A stretch of 36,802 bases of DNA from Chara braunii (GCA_003427395.1 BFEA01000009.1:5692635-5729436), one strand, 5' to 3'; shown: positions 1-11,606, counted from the first letter of the stretch. The notes: generated by a model not told the origin, from the letters alone. Translations and numbers: made by a program.

Positions 1-95
1 CAATCAATCAATCAATCAACGAATATTTTTTTTGTATTTTTTTAATTAATTTTCTCACTCATAAAAAATCAACCCCCCCCCCCCAAAAAAAAAAA
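1..95. repeat. Low-complexity edge: (CAAT)n, then C12/A11 runs
   Basis: The window opens with five CAAT units, then AT-rich DNA, then a run of 12 C followed by 11 A. No gene is visible in the first ~170 bases. Confidence 0.85.
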
Positions 96-173
96 TATTT
101 TTGAATGCGCAGTCCTCTAAAGGAGGACGTGCGCAGGCCGAGGCCGCGCGCCGATTTCCCGCACACGCCCCCA

Positions 174-2178
174 CTAGGCCGTGGCGCGGCCGCGAGGGAA
201 CTTGGTCGCGCGGCTCAGACTGGGCCGCAGGATCCGCGGCCGAGGGTGCCATGTAGGTTTCAGGTTCTCGTTAATGGGGGAAGACAAGTGGATCAGCGGG
301 GTCCATGTGAAACCCGCTTGCTCCATGTACGGGATCTGAGTCTCGTCCAATTTACCTTCCATACATGCCACATATAGCTGACCCACTGGATCATTGTTCC
401 TTTCCACTGTATATATTCCAATGTTCAGCATCGGAATCATCCTTATCCACAACCCCTCGTGAATCAGTCGTTTTACCTTCCGAAAAATAAATGATTCCGA
501 TAAACAGTCATTGGTTTCCAAGGGAGTGGAAGGCAGAGAGACTGCCTCGCTCTTATCTGTCCAGGTTAAAAACACCACTTGGTTGTCCCGTGCCACTGAG
601 ATCACCGGAACGAGAATTCGGGGAAGAGTCATCTGCTCTTTGGTTAACGAACGGATCGGACCTGCTGCCGACAATGCGGTAAGATTCTTTTGTTGATTTC
701 CTCTCTTGTCTGAGGATTCCATGCTAGAGTCGTGACTGGAACTGGAGGTGGAGTCCTTTGTCCCTTCCCTTGACCCTATTTCCATCATGATACGGGATCT
801 CTTCAGAGGGGAGGAGTCGGGGCCTTTCGTAATCGAAGCTCTGGTTTCCTTCTGATCCTCCCAGGCTCTGGATGCGTTTGCATCCACTGAATCAATGTTG
901 ATTTGTTTATCGGACTTTTTGCGCATCCTTCATTACGTTGTCTGAATTTACCGACTTTTCAGACAATCTCGAATTCGATGGTGCAGGTTTTTTTTGTCGA
1001 GTTTTTGTCATGTCGAAGACTCACACAGATGTGGATTCTTCCCTGATTTACTAGTGGAGATTTTCTCCTTCGCTTTCCCTCCCAGATCTTTGTTGCTGGG
1101 CTTCCTTGGATCCGTTTTTATGACCGAGGTACCCGTTGCTGAATTTTGCCCTACTCCCCCGATATTTTCACCTGCTCTTTTCTGGTACCTATTCCACCCA
1201 GATGTCAGTACAGACTGACCCAGTGGTACAAATCCAGAGAAGGGGGGAAGGGGGAGAGGTTCCTTTGTGGAAAGATCCGCAAAGGGGTCTGATTCCCTCG
1301 CCAAGCAACATGAATTTGTCTCAGTATCATAGTGCATGCGGCATGTGTTACACCAGGGAGTGGCAGCTGATATAACCTCAACATGGTACTCCCCTTTTTT
1401 TAGAATTCCCACGATTAATTTCTTCTTGACCTGCAATTCGGCAAACGGATCCAGATTGAAACGAACATTCCCCAATTCTGGCTCATCTGTAAATTCTTCG
1501 AAGGGGTGAAGTTTGATTACCTTCTTGAAATTTCGTTCCACTGCGATGTGGAGCGCAGCCATTAGCTGCATCGGAACATTCAAGCACCGGATTCAAAAGA
1601 TTTTAGGTTTTTCAGTGGTTTTGTAGAATTTCATTTCCGTTAGATCCATCCACAGCAAAAAGGATACGTCGTATGACTGGCCTTTCAACTCAATAGAAAA
1701 TCCCCCTTCTTGCCTCAACCATTCAGCGATCTCCTTTGTACTGGCCACGTATGTGGCCAGATTCTTTCCCTCATTTTGATAGCGGCCACGTTTTGTGTCC
1801 AGATCAATGTCCCCGTTATCACACCAGGAGTTTTCATATACTCGCACCAGTTGGTTTTTGATATCATTCGATAGGTTTCCTGCATCCTGATGATATTGGA
1901 TGGTGGTCCTTGAGCCATTGGGTTTGGGCATCATAGAAATCCTCATCTCAATCCAAGCGAGCAAAATCCTCTCCTAGTTTTGTCGTACCAATACACAGAC
2001 CCGACGGGAGGAGACCATCATGAAAGCAGGTGTCCAAAAGTTCCTTGATATATGTTTTCCCCTCGTCTGTATAATTTTTTTTCATTGTAGGATCCAGGAT
2101 GGTGACCTCGGCCGCGTGTAAGTTGGGAAGATTCGATTCCATATCTGGTTCCTTTCGGTAAGGTGATGTAATTAACAA
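174..2178 (-). pseudogene. Decayed retroelement ORF1-like (gag-like) protein, probably of a LINE
   Basis: Three open segments (1964-1593, 1583-1008 and 926-174) lie in one minus-strand frame and are separated only by stops. A fourth (2178-1948) is joined by a frameshift, giving roughly 600 residues. The middle segment has a hydrophobic, charged N-terminal part and then a Cys/His cluster (WCNTCRMHYDTETNSCC, about 1308-1260). This arrangement resembles plant-type LINE ORF1 proteins, in which a nucleic-acid-binding domain precedes a zinc knuckle. The last segment is Ser/Lys-rich and then ends in a globular stretch containing GIYTVERNNDPVGQLYVACM. The family is my inference. The fragment is unlikely to belong to the LINE at 3.8-9.0 kb, because on the minus strand that ORF2 lies upstream of this ORF1. 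The extreme C-terminus runs into GC-rich DNA and its end is uncertain. Confidence 0.45.
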
Positions 2179-2289
2179 GCAAATACAGCGGCAATTTGTT
2201 GATCTCTCACAGATATCCGTATATCGGTATGATAAACTTATATGAGGCCTGAATAAATATAAAGCAAGACGTATGAATTTCTATTGCAC

Positions 2290-2734
2290 AAATGCACGAT
2301 AACGTAATCCCATTGACCTTCTGTCTTCTCGATGAGGCAGTGGCTTACCCGCGATCTTGGACGCAGCAGTCGCCCTCTTAAGATCGGTGGTTCTTCTTCT
2401 GTCAGACATGCGTCGTGTGGCAAGTGCCCGGGCAAACAGGTACTCCGAGCCCCCCTGAGAGAGACTTACACCCCGCTCACACTTGAGCAGCTGCTTCCCC
2501 GGAAGGGGGCATGGTGGGGCTCTCCTAACCAACATAGTCTAGCTATGGTGGGCGGGGGGCGTCCCAGTTACCTGGGAAATGATGAAACGACACCGTAGCA
2601 TGTTGACAACAGCTAATTCGAGCGGTGCGCTCGCGCCGCCGAAATAGCGCTCGGAGTCCCGGGGGCAGCCCTCCACACCTGCAAAATCTTCAAGAGTGGT
2701 GTGGTGAGGCCCACACTCGTTATTTTTCATTCAA

Positions 2735-2776
<42 letters not shown>
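2290..2776 (+). repeat. GC-rich unit ending in a 39-nt poly(A): candidate retroposed sequence
   Basis: About 400 bases of GC-rich DNA, rich in short self-complementary stretches, end abruptly in 39 consecutive A (2738-2776) on the plus strand. Such an end is typical of a retroposed transcript such as a SINE or processed RNA copy. I could not match the body to a known RNA class, found no convincing A/B box pair, and saw no target-site duplication flanking it. Open frames across it are short and look incidental. Confidence 0.35.
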
Positions 2777-2778
<2 letters not shown>

Positions 2779-2840
2779 AGACTCACCAGTTCTAGCGATG
2801 CTATTTAGCGGAGACATTGCTAGCACCTGGGGAGAGGCTC

Positions 2841-2930
2841 CATCTATTGGTGGGGAGCATCACCTGCTCGAAAACGGGTCCAGCATCCCATACAGAAATT
2901 GATACAGAATGATGCATAGAAAAAAACTGG
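2841..2930. repeat. Dispersed repeat, copy A
   Basis: This segment resembles 17401-17490 over most of its length. Both share GTGGGGAGCA, a CAC-TGCT block, then CATCCC and an A-rich tract. It is probably part of a dispersed repeat of unknown family. Confidence 0.45.
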
Positions 2931-3800
2931 ATAGTGTCTAGAGGATGCCTCCCAACATTGATTGCTCTGGGAACCAGAGGATTGACTGAGCAGGTGTGAG
3001 CATGGCCCGAAACCTGGAACCAAGAGCTGATGGTCCTCGTCTCCTTCCCCAACCTCGTGCCTGGTCAGGGTACCGGGAGGAGCCATTGGGGGGCACCAGT
3101 GGTTATCCCTACCGTCTCCCTGCCATCCCCCAAGCACGCTTGCCTTTCGACACTGACCTCCGTCGCTATGTCACACTCCCACACTGGCAGTGAATTTTAG
3201 AGCAACCTAGACAAAGGAAAACAGACTGAGGCTGCAATGACGAAATCAGACTAAAGTTTGTCCACAATACAAAACAAGCGAAAAAGCTAAAAAAACAGAA
3301 AAAACAAACGGCAAGGGCAGTCTAAAAAGCTTAGACAGAGTGAAAATGGACTGAAATAGACCAAGTGGAGGAAGAAAGGAGGTGGTTGGGAATCGGGGGG
3401 GGGGGACTCTTATCCCTGGTACTGACACCAAATTCGTGTTGCTACATACTAGCTCCCCCCTCCCAAAACACTCACTCCCGATCTAACAAAGCACCAACAA
3501 AGCACAAACATTGTCCAGACAAAAAAAGATGGAATCTAAAAAATGGGTATTAATGGGCAGGGGGTTACAGGCGTGTTTCGAGAGATCCCGGGTGTGGAGG
3601 GAAGGGGTCAAGAAAATCCTCTGCCGGTCTCATGGGGATGCCTGAGTCTATCGACAACCACTCCTTGAATCTCAGGTGGTAGTCCCTTGGGACTTCCTTC
3701 TCTCCGTGTCAGTCCTCCCTACCATCGTTTGCATCCCAGTCCCCTGTCCAGCAAACCTCCGCTACCCACCCCTCCCGATCCCCGCCCAGCCAATCCTTGG
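2931..3800. other. No recognisable gene; probable 3' flank of the LINE
   Basis: Small open frames occur on both strands but show no family signature. A G-rich run lies near 3398-3408. The stretch from about 3560 to 3800 lies just beyond the C-terminal coding end of the minus-strand LINE and may be its 3' untranslated region. No poly(T) that would mark its 3' end on the plus strand is visible. Confidence 0.4.
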
Positions 3801-3813
3801 AAAACTGTACTAA

Positions 3814-4217
3814 TCATTCACGGATGTCTTTGACTCTATGGAGGATGTCCAGTGATTGTTTAGTGGTCCTCCACCTGTGCGAGAGTTCCAGTTGGAAATG
3901 CGTTTTGAGTTGGTCCAACCTTTCTTCCCCTTCAATCCGCACGTTGTCTAAAGTAAGGACACAACGTTGCCACCACAGGATCCACAATATGGTTCTGCGT
4001 GACAGTTGAATCATGTTTGTCACAAAGGGGTTATCTTGAAAGGGTGGGTAGTGACCCATGAGGATGGCCCACCATTCCCACGGCCATGGATGCCCTGGGA
4101 CCATTTGTTGCCACACCCTATCCCACCAAGACTGCTGACGGGCATTGCACGAATATATGTTCTATTGTCTCTGGTCTCTTTCTGATCGGGAATTCCGAAA
4201 GGCAATGAGAGCACCAA
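3814..4217 (-). pseudogene. LINE ORF2 C-terminal region (zf-RVT-like), frameshifted
   Basis: Two overlapping minus-strand frames (4217-4020 and 4116-3814) together encode a Trp-rich segment typical of the region after the RT in plant and algal LINEs: WDRVWQQMVPGHPWPWEWW, then a motif near VTNMIQLSRRTILW. The upstream frame carries a C-S-H-C-type remnant. The assignment rests on position after the RT and the general WDRVW pattern. A frame change near 4110 breaks it. Confidence 0.5.
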
Positions 4218-4870
4218 GGGAGCGCGCGGCCTTCTTGCTCTAAAAATGAATGATCGATCAGCCAGTCATTGGTAGGTAAACACCGATGCAAGATCTGTCA
4301 CTGTAAGGATGAGATTTTTCCAGGTCTGCACTTGGTATCGCTGAACCATCGAATCGGTGTGAGAAGGTGTCTCTCCACATTAAGGTGCCTCTGCCATCTG
4401 TCGATCACTGTGTCTTTGAGGCACCGCTTAGTTCTGATCATTTTATGTTGCCTTCATCGTGAGACCTGACAACATTTTGGGTTTGGGGTGTCTTGGGTTA
4501 TGTCTTGTGTCTGGGTACCAGATCCATTCCAAAGGGACTACTGGGAGGTTTTCTATGGCAGTACCAGGAAGAAAAAACCGTCGGTGGTCTCCATTCTCTA
4601 TGACCCTGATTCGATTTAGATCCTTCTTGTGAGTCTATTGAAAAATGTCCCCCCTACCTTCCAATGTGCCGTAACTTTTTATGTTATACCACTCGATCAG
4701 CTCCTCGTCCAGGCAGACTAGATGAACCAGCCCCACCTTATCATCCCTCCCTTTCCTGGCCACTCAATCTCTTTCCTTCACCTTTGGGCCCCTGCGAAGA
4801 ATGAGCCACCATCCTATCGGGAGGCCCTCTGTTATGACTTCCAGAGCTGATTCAATATTGTGACAATATC

Positions 4871-5614
4871 TCAATTTCTCAAAACCTTCCTTATTTTTTC
4901 CGAGGACTTCCACTCCTTCCTCTCCCCATCCCAAAGGTCGTCCACTCGAGTCACCCCATTTTTTACCCAACCTTTCCATAGGGCATCCGCACTGCAAAAA
5001 ATCTGACTTCGTCCATTAGTAATCCATTGGTTTCCGAAGAGGGGTTGCCTCGCTACTTCCTCCCATCTATCCGGGGGCGGGCGATTCAGAGGGGGAAGCC
5101 TTCTCCAAATTTTTAACAGGCGAGGCCAGAAGTTGTCTCTCCGTCCCTCCCCTCCTTGGGGGCGCCGTGGCACCCTCCAGTAGCGGTCGTCTAACCATTG
5201 GAGGGGGTGAACGGACTGAGGGGCCTTCGGTGCCAGGCGGGCGATTAGCGTCAGTGCTAGTGGTCTCCATACGAGTACATTCTCAAATATCAAACGTACC
5301 ACCCATTGTAAGCAAAGCGCCTGAGATTGGGTGAGGGGGTCCATAATGCCAAGTCCTCCTCTAGCTTTGGGTTGAGTGACAGAGTCCCATGCCACCCGAC
5401 TGATGGCATGGGGGTTCTCACTATCCCCTCTCCATAGATAGGCTGCTCCCTTCCTCTTTAAGATCTTCAGGGCCCCTGGGCTCAAAGGCCATAGTACCGA
5501 TTTATACCAAAGGGACGCTAGGACTACATTGTTTATCACCAAGGTCTGCCCAAAAAGTGATGTGTGTTGATGGTTCCTTTGGGAGAGTTTGGTGCAGGCC
5601 GGCGCTGATAGCAA
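4871..5614 (-). pseudogene. LINE ORF2 connecting region between RT and C-terminal zinc finger
   Basis: This 247-codon open frame contains the signatures seen downstream of the palm in L1-like ORF2 proteins: LFGQTLVINNVVLASLWY, then FxWxG-like AAYLWRGDSENPHAISRVAW, and KARGGLGIMDPLTQSQALCL. It is in a different frame from the RT (last RT codon near 5748), so at least one frameshift separates them. From 4870 to 4220 the same strand holds only short frames. This is probably further decayed LINE sequence. Confidence 0.7.
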
Positions 5615-5747
5615 GGGGTTTACCCTTGACCATCATTTCAACCCTTAGGATCTTGATTGGGGATTCATGATCCATCTAGGTGATGTGGTGACCTTCCGGG
5701 GGGCGGCCCCCTTGATGCTGGAGCCACCATCCTAGCGTTTTGTGCCC

Positions 5748-6854
5748 CTAGTTAACGGTCATATCCGAGAGAGAGCAGAAAATATCCATTAATTTATGTA
5801 TCTCCTCCATGTTATGATTCGTGGCGTCGACCATTATTGTTAGATCGTCTGCGAATAATGAGCAGACTGGGACTACGTCCTCAGGAATACCGGCAATCTG
5901 AATTCTCTTTAAGTCCTTGCTCTTTCGGAGGTTGGCTGCTAACGCTTCCATTATAATGATGAATAGGAAGGGGACGATGAGGTCCCCTTGTCTGACCGAA
6001 CGTTGCAGTCTAATCCCTGGAGTCATAGACCCGTTAATTTGAACGGACGTAGTTGCATTATAGTGTAGAATATGGACCCACCTCCGAAAATTGTTGCCGA
6101 AATTTAACCGCCCCAGGCACATGTCTAAGAAAGTCAAGTCCACATGGTCATAGGCTTTTTCGAAGTCGATAAAGATAAGCACGACGTTATTTTTAATCCG
6201 GTGGGCCAAGCTAATCATCTCGTTGACCAGGAGTATGTTTTCTTGGATATTACGATTGCACATAAAGTCGGTCTGGGCAGGACGGATGATATCCTCTATT
6301 ACCCTAATCATTCGGTTGGCCAATGCTTTGGACAACATTTCGTAAACCACTGTCAAAAGAGTGATGGGTCGGTAATTCCGGATGTTCATCTTGTCCCCTT
6401 TTTTATGAACCAATGATAAAACTCTTTGTCCTACTAATTCCACCAGCTCTCTGGAATCCCACACTCCCCTATAAAAATTTATCATATCTTAGAGAGGCCA
6501 CATGGTCTCCCAAAACTCTTTGGGGAGGTCGTCTAAGCCCGGGGTCTTTTCTTCCTCCATTTGCATGAGGGCCGTCCAGATCTCATCTTTGGTGATCTGG
6601 TGATCCAATTGCTCTTTCTGTATCGGGGTGAGGCGGCCCTCCATTGGACGGAGGAAGTCTTCCAGCTCTCGAAGGCGGTTTGCATCCTGCTGTTGGGGAA
6701 TGTGGGAGGAAAAGAGGTCCTTGTAAAAGGATCTGGCGATCCTCACGCAATGGGCTGTGGAAGTGGCTAATTCGTCAATGACCGGGTCCAAAAAGACCTC
6801 AATAGTGGTTCGGTGTGCTCTCATAGAAGTCGGACTAAAAAATTGAGAGTCCAT
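5748..6854 (-). pseudogene. LINE reverse transcriptase domain
   Basis: Two segments in one frame (6854-6489 and 6485-5748) are split by a single stop at 6489-6491. RT motifs appear in order: KKGDKMNIRNYRPITLL, the first catalytic Asp in VLIFIDFEKAYDHVD, RQGDLIVPFLFIIIMEAL (usually RQGCPLSP) and the catalytic pair in CSLFADDLTIM. The catalytic aspartates are intact, but the stop and later frameshift kill the gene. The N-terminal part (FYKDLFSS, KTPGLDDLPKEFW) is the usual stretch between endonuclease and RT. In a live element this domain copies the element RNA at the nicked target. Confidence 0.9.
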
Positions 6855-7037
6855 GGTACCTTCAGTGGTCCATTTTGCTAGTTTTCCTCGGATTCTGATT
6901 CCTTGCCATCTGTGTGGTGCTAGGTGAAGAAGCTGGTCCTGTAAATTTTGAATGTCTAGAATATGATCATTGGAGTTATCTTGGTTAACCAGGTTATGAA
7001 GTCTTCTGTAAACCTCCGTCTCCTGTGCATGTTGTCG

Positions 7038-7982
7038 TCATGCTAACAACTTTGAATATTCTTCACATTTCCTAGCTAGGAAGAAAAGTCCATTAGTGAA
7101 CCATTGGACTTCCGAATCGAAAAAGTGTTTTTGCTCTCTCCGGAAACTCCAAACATCGTGAATGTATATTTGAAACAGCTTGTCCTTGAGCAGGGATGTA
7201 TTTAACTTGTAAAAACCAGGACCTTGATCCGGTCGTTTATGGAAGGAGAAGATGGCTCCACATAGGCGGCGGTCCAGGCCTAGGTGGGGACTTTGTGGGA
7301 AGATGGTGGTTAGTTGCAGGGAATTCACAATCTCCTGTGAGAGTAGGATTAAGTCTATTCGTGACTTGGAATGACATGAGTGGTCATTGGTGCGAAAACA
7401 CGAGTACGTTTTCTCAGTTGGGCGCAAGTGTTTATACGCGTCTACCAGATTCAGGAATTCACAAAAGTCGGCTAATATCCTTTCGTCCTCTTCTACGTAA
7501 CTCGGGCAACGGTCACGAGAGCCCCATCTATCCATCCATCTATCCGGTGCTGCATTGAAGTTGCCGGCGACGATCAGCGGGACGCCTTGTGGCCCGAGAG
7601 TTTGCAGGTGGGCGAAAAAACGTGCCCTGTCTGTCGATGTGTTGGGGGCGTATACACAAAGGATGCTGATTAGTTCGATCTCAAGCATCCTCATAATCGA
7701 CACTCACCTCCCTTGTTCCTCATCCGCCACCCAATTGACCACCTCTACCCGGGATTCTAGCAGGATCCATATAGCTACCCCGACTGAACTTGGTGACTTT
7801 GCGTGCGCACTATACGCCTGATGGAGCCAAATTGTTTTATGGGTCCGCTGATGTTCTAGCTTGTCCATTAGATGGGTTTCCTGGACGCAAACGACGTCGG
7901 GCCATGTTTTGCCCCCCACTCCCTTCAGTTGGTCCCATATTGCCTGCATCTTCATGGGGTTGAAGGAGGCCAAGTCATTCAC
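7038..7982 (-). pseudogene. LINE APE-type endonuclease with catalytic substitutions
   Basis: One minus-strand frame carries the AP-endonuclease-like fold of LINE ORF2 with a single stop at 7704-7706. Recognisable motifs are an LNVNDLAS start, VCVQETHLMD with the metal-binding Glu, CVYAPNTSTDRARFF, VAGNFNAAPDRW, KSRIDLILLS and SPHLGLDRR. In active enzymes the third motif is GDFN and the last is SDH. Here both key aspartates are replaced (Asn and Pro), which would abolish nicking even without the stop. The region ends just before the linker to the RT. Confidence 0.88.
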
Positions 7983-8344
7983 GTTGAGGGTTCTTAAATC
8001 TAACTCTGCATAATAGAGGTGTTGTTTCCAGTGCGGGTTCCTGCAGTAAAATGTGTCAATTTCGTCCAGTAATAATATCCTTTCCCTGTTCTAGAGCTAG
8101 ACCCTTACCCATGGCTTAGCCGACCAGTTTATTGTGCATAAAAGCCCGTTCCAGAGGACTCTCGATAGACACGTGCATAAGTCCTCCTCTGTCCAGAATG
8201 TGTTGGGTCCCGGTTGTTGGAGGGGCAGCTCCATGAGGGCACCATGGTTAAACCATTTAAGATTGGAGTCTTTATCTTCTTAAAAAAAAACGTATAGATC
8301 AGTGGTGGCTACCCTCATCAATCCATCGAATTGGGGGAGGGTCG

Positions 8345-9013
8345 CTAGGACACCGGCCGGATAATGCTGGTGTAGAAAGGGGTCTCCTTTTTCTTTAAAC
8401 CGCTGTCTCTCGAACCGGGGAGTGACCATATATTATAGAAACCCCATCCTGGCAATGTGAACCCTCCTTGTGTTGGAGAGAGTCCTATCTCCATCCTTTC
8501 GTCCGCATATCTTAGCAGGATGACCGCCATGCCTTCTCTTTGTTGTAGATTCTTTTGGTATTGCCCTGCTTTCACCAAGTGCCTAAGCTTTCTATGGCAT
8601 TGCTGGTCAGGGCGAAGGTCGGTCGGAACCAATGGACAGTTCCCCCCGGGGTCAACCGGGGGTGGCTGGTGTTGCTCTGGGGGGTGAAAATGTTGGGATG
8701 AGAGGTGGCGGATCCGCTGGAAAATCTCGGTCCAGGTGATATGCGGGGGAGGGGCAGCTTCTAGGGCGTTCCGCAGAGTTGGACTTTTATCCGGAATGAC
8801 AAACAGTTGGGCGTGTGAACAGTCCTAGAAATCTTGTGTCCCACCCGGGTGTTGGGTACGAAAGTCTTCAATCAGCCAATCCGCAATAGTTCTTAGTTTA
8901 TGTTCAGTGTCCATGTCAGCCGGTGGTGCGCTCCTATCTTCTTGCTGGTCAATGTCCATTGCGGCCACGTCCGGAGGGGGAGGGAGAGGGACAGGAGGTT
9001 CCTCGATCTCCAT
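8345..9013 (-). pseudogene. LINE ORF1 C-terminal remnant
   Basis: Two minus-strand segments (9013-8825 and 8632-8345) and the sequence between them read as a Pro-rich, charged tail (PPVPLPPPPDVAAMDIDQQ) followed by a more globular end (AVILLRYADERMEIGLSPTQ). It sits directly upstream of the endonuclease, where ORF1 should end. The family is inferred from position, because I see no zinc knuckle here. The 5' part of ORF1 is missing or unrecognisable beyond 9013. Confidence 0.45.
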
Positions 9014-10860
9014 GGGTTGCGGACCGAAGGCCCCTTCAAGGTAGTCTTCTGTAAGGGTCTTCGTCTAGCTTACTTGCTCTTCGTCCTCGAACCTTCTTTT
9101 CCCTTGGTTCTCCTCAGATCCCGTCGCCTTCTTACCCCCCTCAACAAGCTCCTTTCCTTCCCCCTGTTGTGCTTTTATTTGCCGTGTGGCCAAATTCACA
9201 CAGGAAGACTCTTTCAAAAAGGTGTACAAGAGGTTGCAGCGCTTGTCGAAACATCACGGGTTTTTGCCCTACTTACTGTGGCGGGTACGGTTGCATGCTA
9301 CGCTGACGGCATGGTCTGCTGCCGCGCCTCTGCAGGGATTAACCCTAATCCCAATACTAATTTCGTAGACTGCAAGGCAAAGTGGACATGGTTATTAGAG
9401 GTGACCAAGATGACGGAGTGGAACATGCAAGTTTCTCGTGAGTCATCTGCCCTGCTGGATTTCACTAAAATCACAGTAGTAAAATGTTGCTTTCTGTCGG
9501 AGTCCTTCATAGCTCGACCCTTGAGTGAGTCGGGAAATGTTCTCATTCAAGCGAAGGTCTCCTCCGATGACTCCTTATTTGTCCCCGTACACCTCAGCAG
9601 CTGTACACACGCATTAGGCTCTGTACACCTGGAGGACCCAATCCTCGTCCAGAGCTCAACTCGGGGGATGGGTTCCTCTCTCACCACTTCGACATATCTG
9701 ACGTCCAACCTTCTAGTTGGGCAGTTTCGGCATGCTCAAGGTATTTGATGGAGATGCGAATCGAGGAGGGCGACGAGAGAAGTCAATGCGAAAATTGGTT
9801 TTCCCTGTCAGTGATGTGACGGTGATAGTGGTGGTGGCGACGCGTCGACACCCGGTCATTGCTGAGTGGAGTGCAACATATAAACTGTGGAATACTATCC
9901 TTCAACGTCGTACTCACCCTGTCAGGCTCCATAGCAGTGGGAGTGCTATGGCGGAAAAGTGTCCGAGCATAACTTAGCTCTTGAGTGGGCTATGAAGCGC
10001 CTTTGTGCTCTTATGCCCGGGCATCCATCTCTGACTATTGGTATCATATGAACAACACATTTGGGCGATTTTTTAAGAAGCATATGGCCCTACCATTGGT
10101 TCAAATACATTGGTTAAAGGTTGAAGGGAGCAAGTGTGACCTCGATGCAGAGCTCTCGGCAACGACATTGTTGTGGGCAATGGGAGAGCGCACAGCGATG
10201 GTGGGAGCGCCTCGACAGTTCGAAGAGCGTGAGACTCTGTGAGTGTATTACATGTCGTTCACTTCTTGATTGGATGTTGGCCGCCATTTGCGCAGGGCAT
10301 GTTACATGGTGACTTGGTTTCCCCATCCGTCGAACTCTCTGGGTTGGTTCATGCTGTACTCAACGCTCGCTCTCTCTGATTAGTCTCTCGTTTCCCCGAC
10401 ACTAGACTCTTGACCTGTCCTGATCTACAACCTCAATTTTCATGATAGCATGTACCCACTGGCTTCCTGTACACGACCATCGCACAGAGCAAACGTATTG
10501 GTTGTTAGCACTTCGATTTCAGAAGTGCGTAAGAGCCTGATTAGCGTAGTAGTCTATTGATCCGCCTTGGTTGTACTTGAGCTGCCGCAACAGGCATCAA
10601 CCCGAAGATTTGTTGTTTTAGCACAAGTGTGTTGGTTGGAATTGTAGCGGAATGTGACCTTTTTGCTAATACAGGCCCAATCAGTCTGGTATCTGGTTCT
10701 ATAGTGTTTAGGTTTCCATGTAGAATTGCTTAGTGCTTTGAGGTCAATTTTTCAAAAAATGACAGTAGAAGGACAAAAGGAATGGGACGTTGGACCTGGT
10801 TTCCAACACAAGCTTAAGCTAGGTAATGGCCCCAGTTCTTTTCCAGGTTGTTTGTGAGGA
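9014..10860. other. Unassigned region without a convincing gene
   Basis: A plus-strand frame stays open from about 8900 to 9748, but its first third is antisense to the LINE and the rest has no motif I recognise. From 9750 to 10330 several short frames overlap on both strands, and from 10330 to 10740 nothing stays open. The region may be a diverged repeat. I assign no function. Confidence 0.3.
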
Positions 10861-10869
10861 TTTCCCGAC

Positions 10870-10991
10870 CTCCTTTTATTTCCATTAAAAAATTCATATT
10901 CTTCCAAAAAAAAAAAAAAAAAATGATGTACGAGTCGGACGCACACATGAGAGTGACTGCCAACTTGCATTTAATTCATGATTTCTTCATC
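10870..10991 (+). repeat. Left part of a ~238-bp tandem repeat interrupted by PLE-2
   Basis: The stretch ATTCATATTCTTCC, an A-run, a GACGCACACATGAGAGTG block and TTAATTCATGATTTCTTCAT matches 16540-16650 closely. It is the left half of a repeat unit whose continuation (ATCAGAATTTGAAATCGAG) appears only after PLE-2, at 16422. Confidence 0.75.
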
Positions 10992-11001
10992 TAGTAGTTC
11001 C

Positions 11002-11606
11002 GATTGGTTGAAGGGCAGTACTCCGGATCTTTTGTTTTTAGATTTTTTTGGGGTTTAGTACTACGACCACCCAGTTCTTAGTGGCGCTAGTACCAGTTGG
11101 TTTCGAGGCGGTATCTGGGTGGGTCTGGGTTACTTGAGTTTGGCCGAATTTTTTTTTACCATGATCTGTACTAGGGGTTCCGGTTTCGGCGTGGCAATGA
11201 TCGAACAGTTTCCTATGTAAGTAGTGAATGAGATTGAGTATATTAGTAGTGTTAGCGTTGTTTTCCTTATCTTTGTCCAATTAGGACGTCGGTGTGACAG
11301 TGAGAAGCGTGGGCAGTGATGATGATTGCGGGGAATCATTCACAATGTCAGTGACGGGTGGCGGGAGGTTGGACTTGAGGATCTAGTGGGGGTGGTTTCC
11401 TTGACTTTGTCAATGAAGTGGTTCATTCACACTTTTCGTTATCACACACTACATGCGACATCGTTGACTTTCACTTGTTGATATGTTTCTTCTTTCATAA
11501 TATTCGATAACGTTTCAGCAATTTGGCCTGATATGTGTGACTTTGTAAACTTTGTACGTGAGCGATATTGTTGTGATTACGTTGCAATACGATGCTAATG
11601 CTTTCC
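11002..11606 (+). repeat. PLE-2 left pseudo-LTR
   Basis: This copy aligns end to end with 15827-16410 in direct orientation. Shared blocks include GGGCAGTACTCCGGA, TACTACGACCACCC, ACCAGTTGGTTTC, ATGAGATTGAGTATATTAGT and ATGATGATTGCGGGGAATCA. Numerous point differences and small indels separate the two copies, so the insertion is not recent. It starts GATTGG and ends CTTTCC, without TG...CA. Confidence 0.85.

Larger units (their letters stand above)
3814..9013 (-). mobile_element. Near-full-length, inactivated LINE (non-LTR retrotransposon)
   Basis: Read on the minus strand, the order is an ORF1 tail (9013-8345), an APE-type endonuclease (7982-7038), a reverse transcriptase (6854-5748), a connecting region (5614-4871) and a C-terminal zinc-finger-like region (4217-3814). 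This is the order expected of an L1-like LINE. Stops and frameshifts interrupt every module, so it cannot make a full-length ORF2 protein. No terminal repeats, poly(T) on the left side or clear target-site duplication were seen, so the outer limits are approximate. Confidence 0.85.

Noticed and set aside
1008-2178. The ORF1-like remnant and the LINE ORF2 as one element
   Set aside because: On the minus strand ORF2 (8.0-3.8 kb) would lie upstream of ORF1 (2.2-0.2 kb), the wrong order. They are separate insertions, or a rearrangement that I cannot show.
2290-2737. Known small RNA (U1, U3, 7SL) as origin of the poly(A)-tailed unit
   Set aside because: Compared from memory with those RNAs, only isolated short words match. 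No consistent alignment.
8900-9748. A 282-codon plus-strand open frame as a gene
   Set aside because: Its first third is antisense to the LINE, the rest has no motif, and composition looks like chance.
11002-11606. Hammerhead ribozyme in the pseudo-LTR, known from other PLEs
   Set aside because: I looked by eye for a CUGAUGA...GAAA core on both strands of the two terminal repeats and found only partial resemblances such as GTGATGATG with GGGGAATCATT. A covariance search would settle it.
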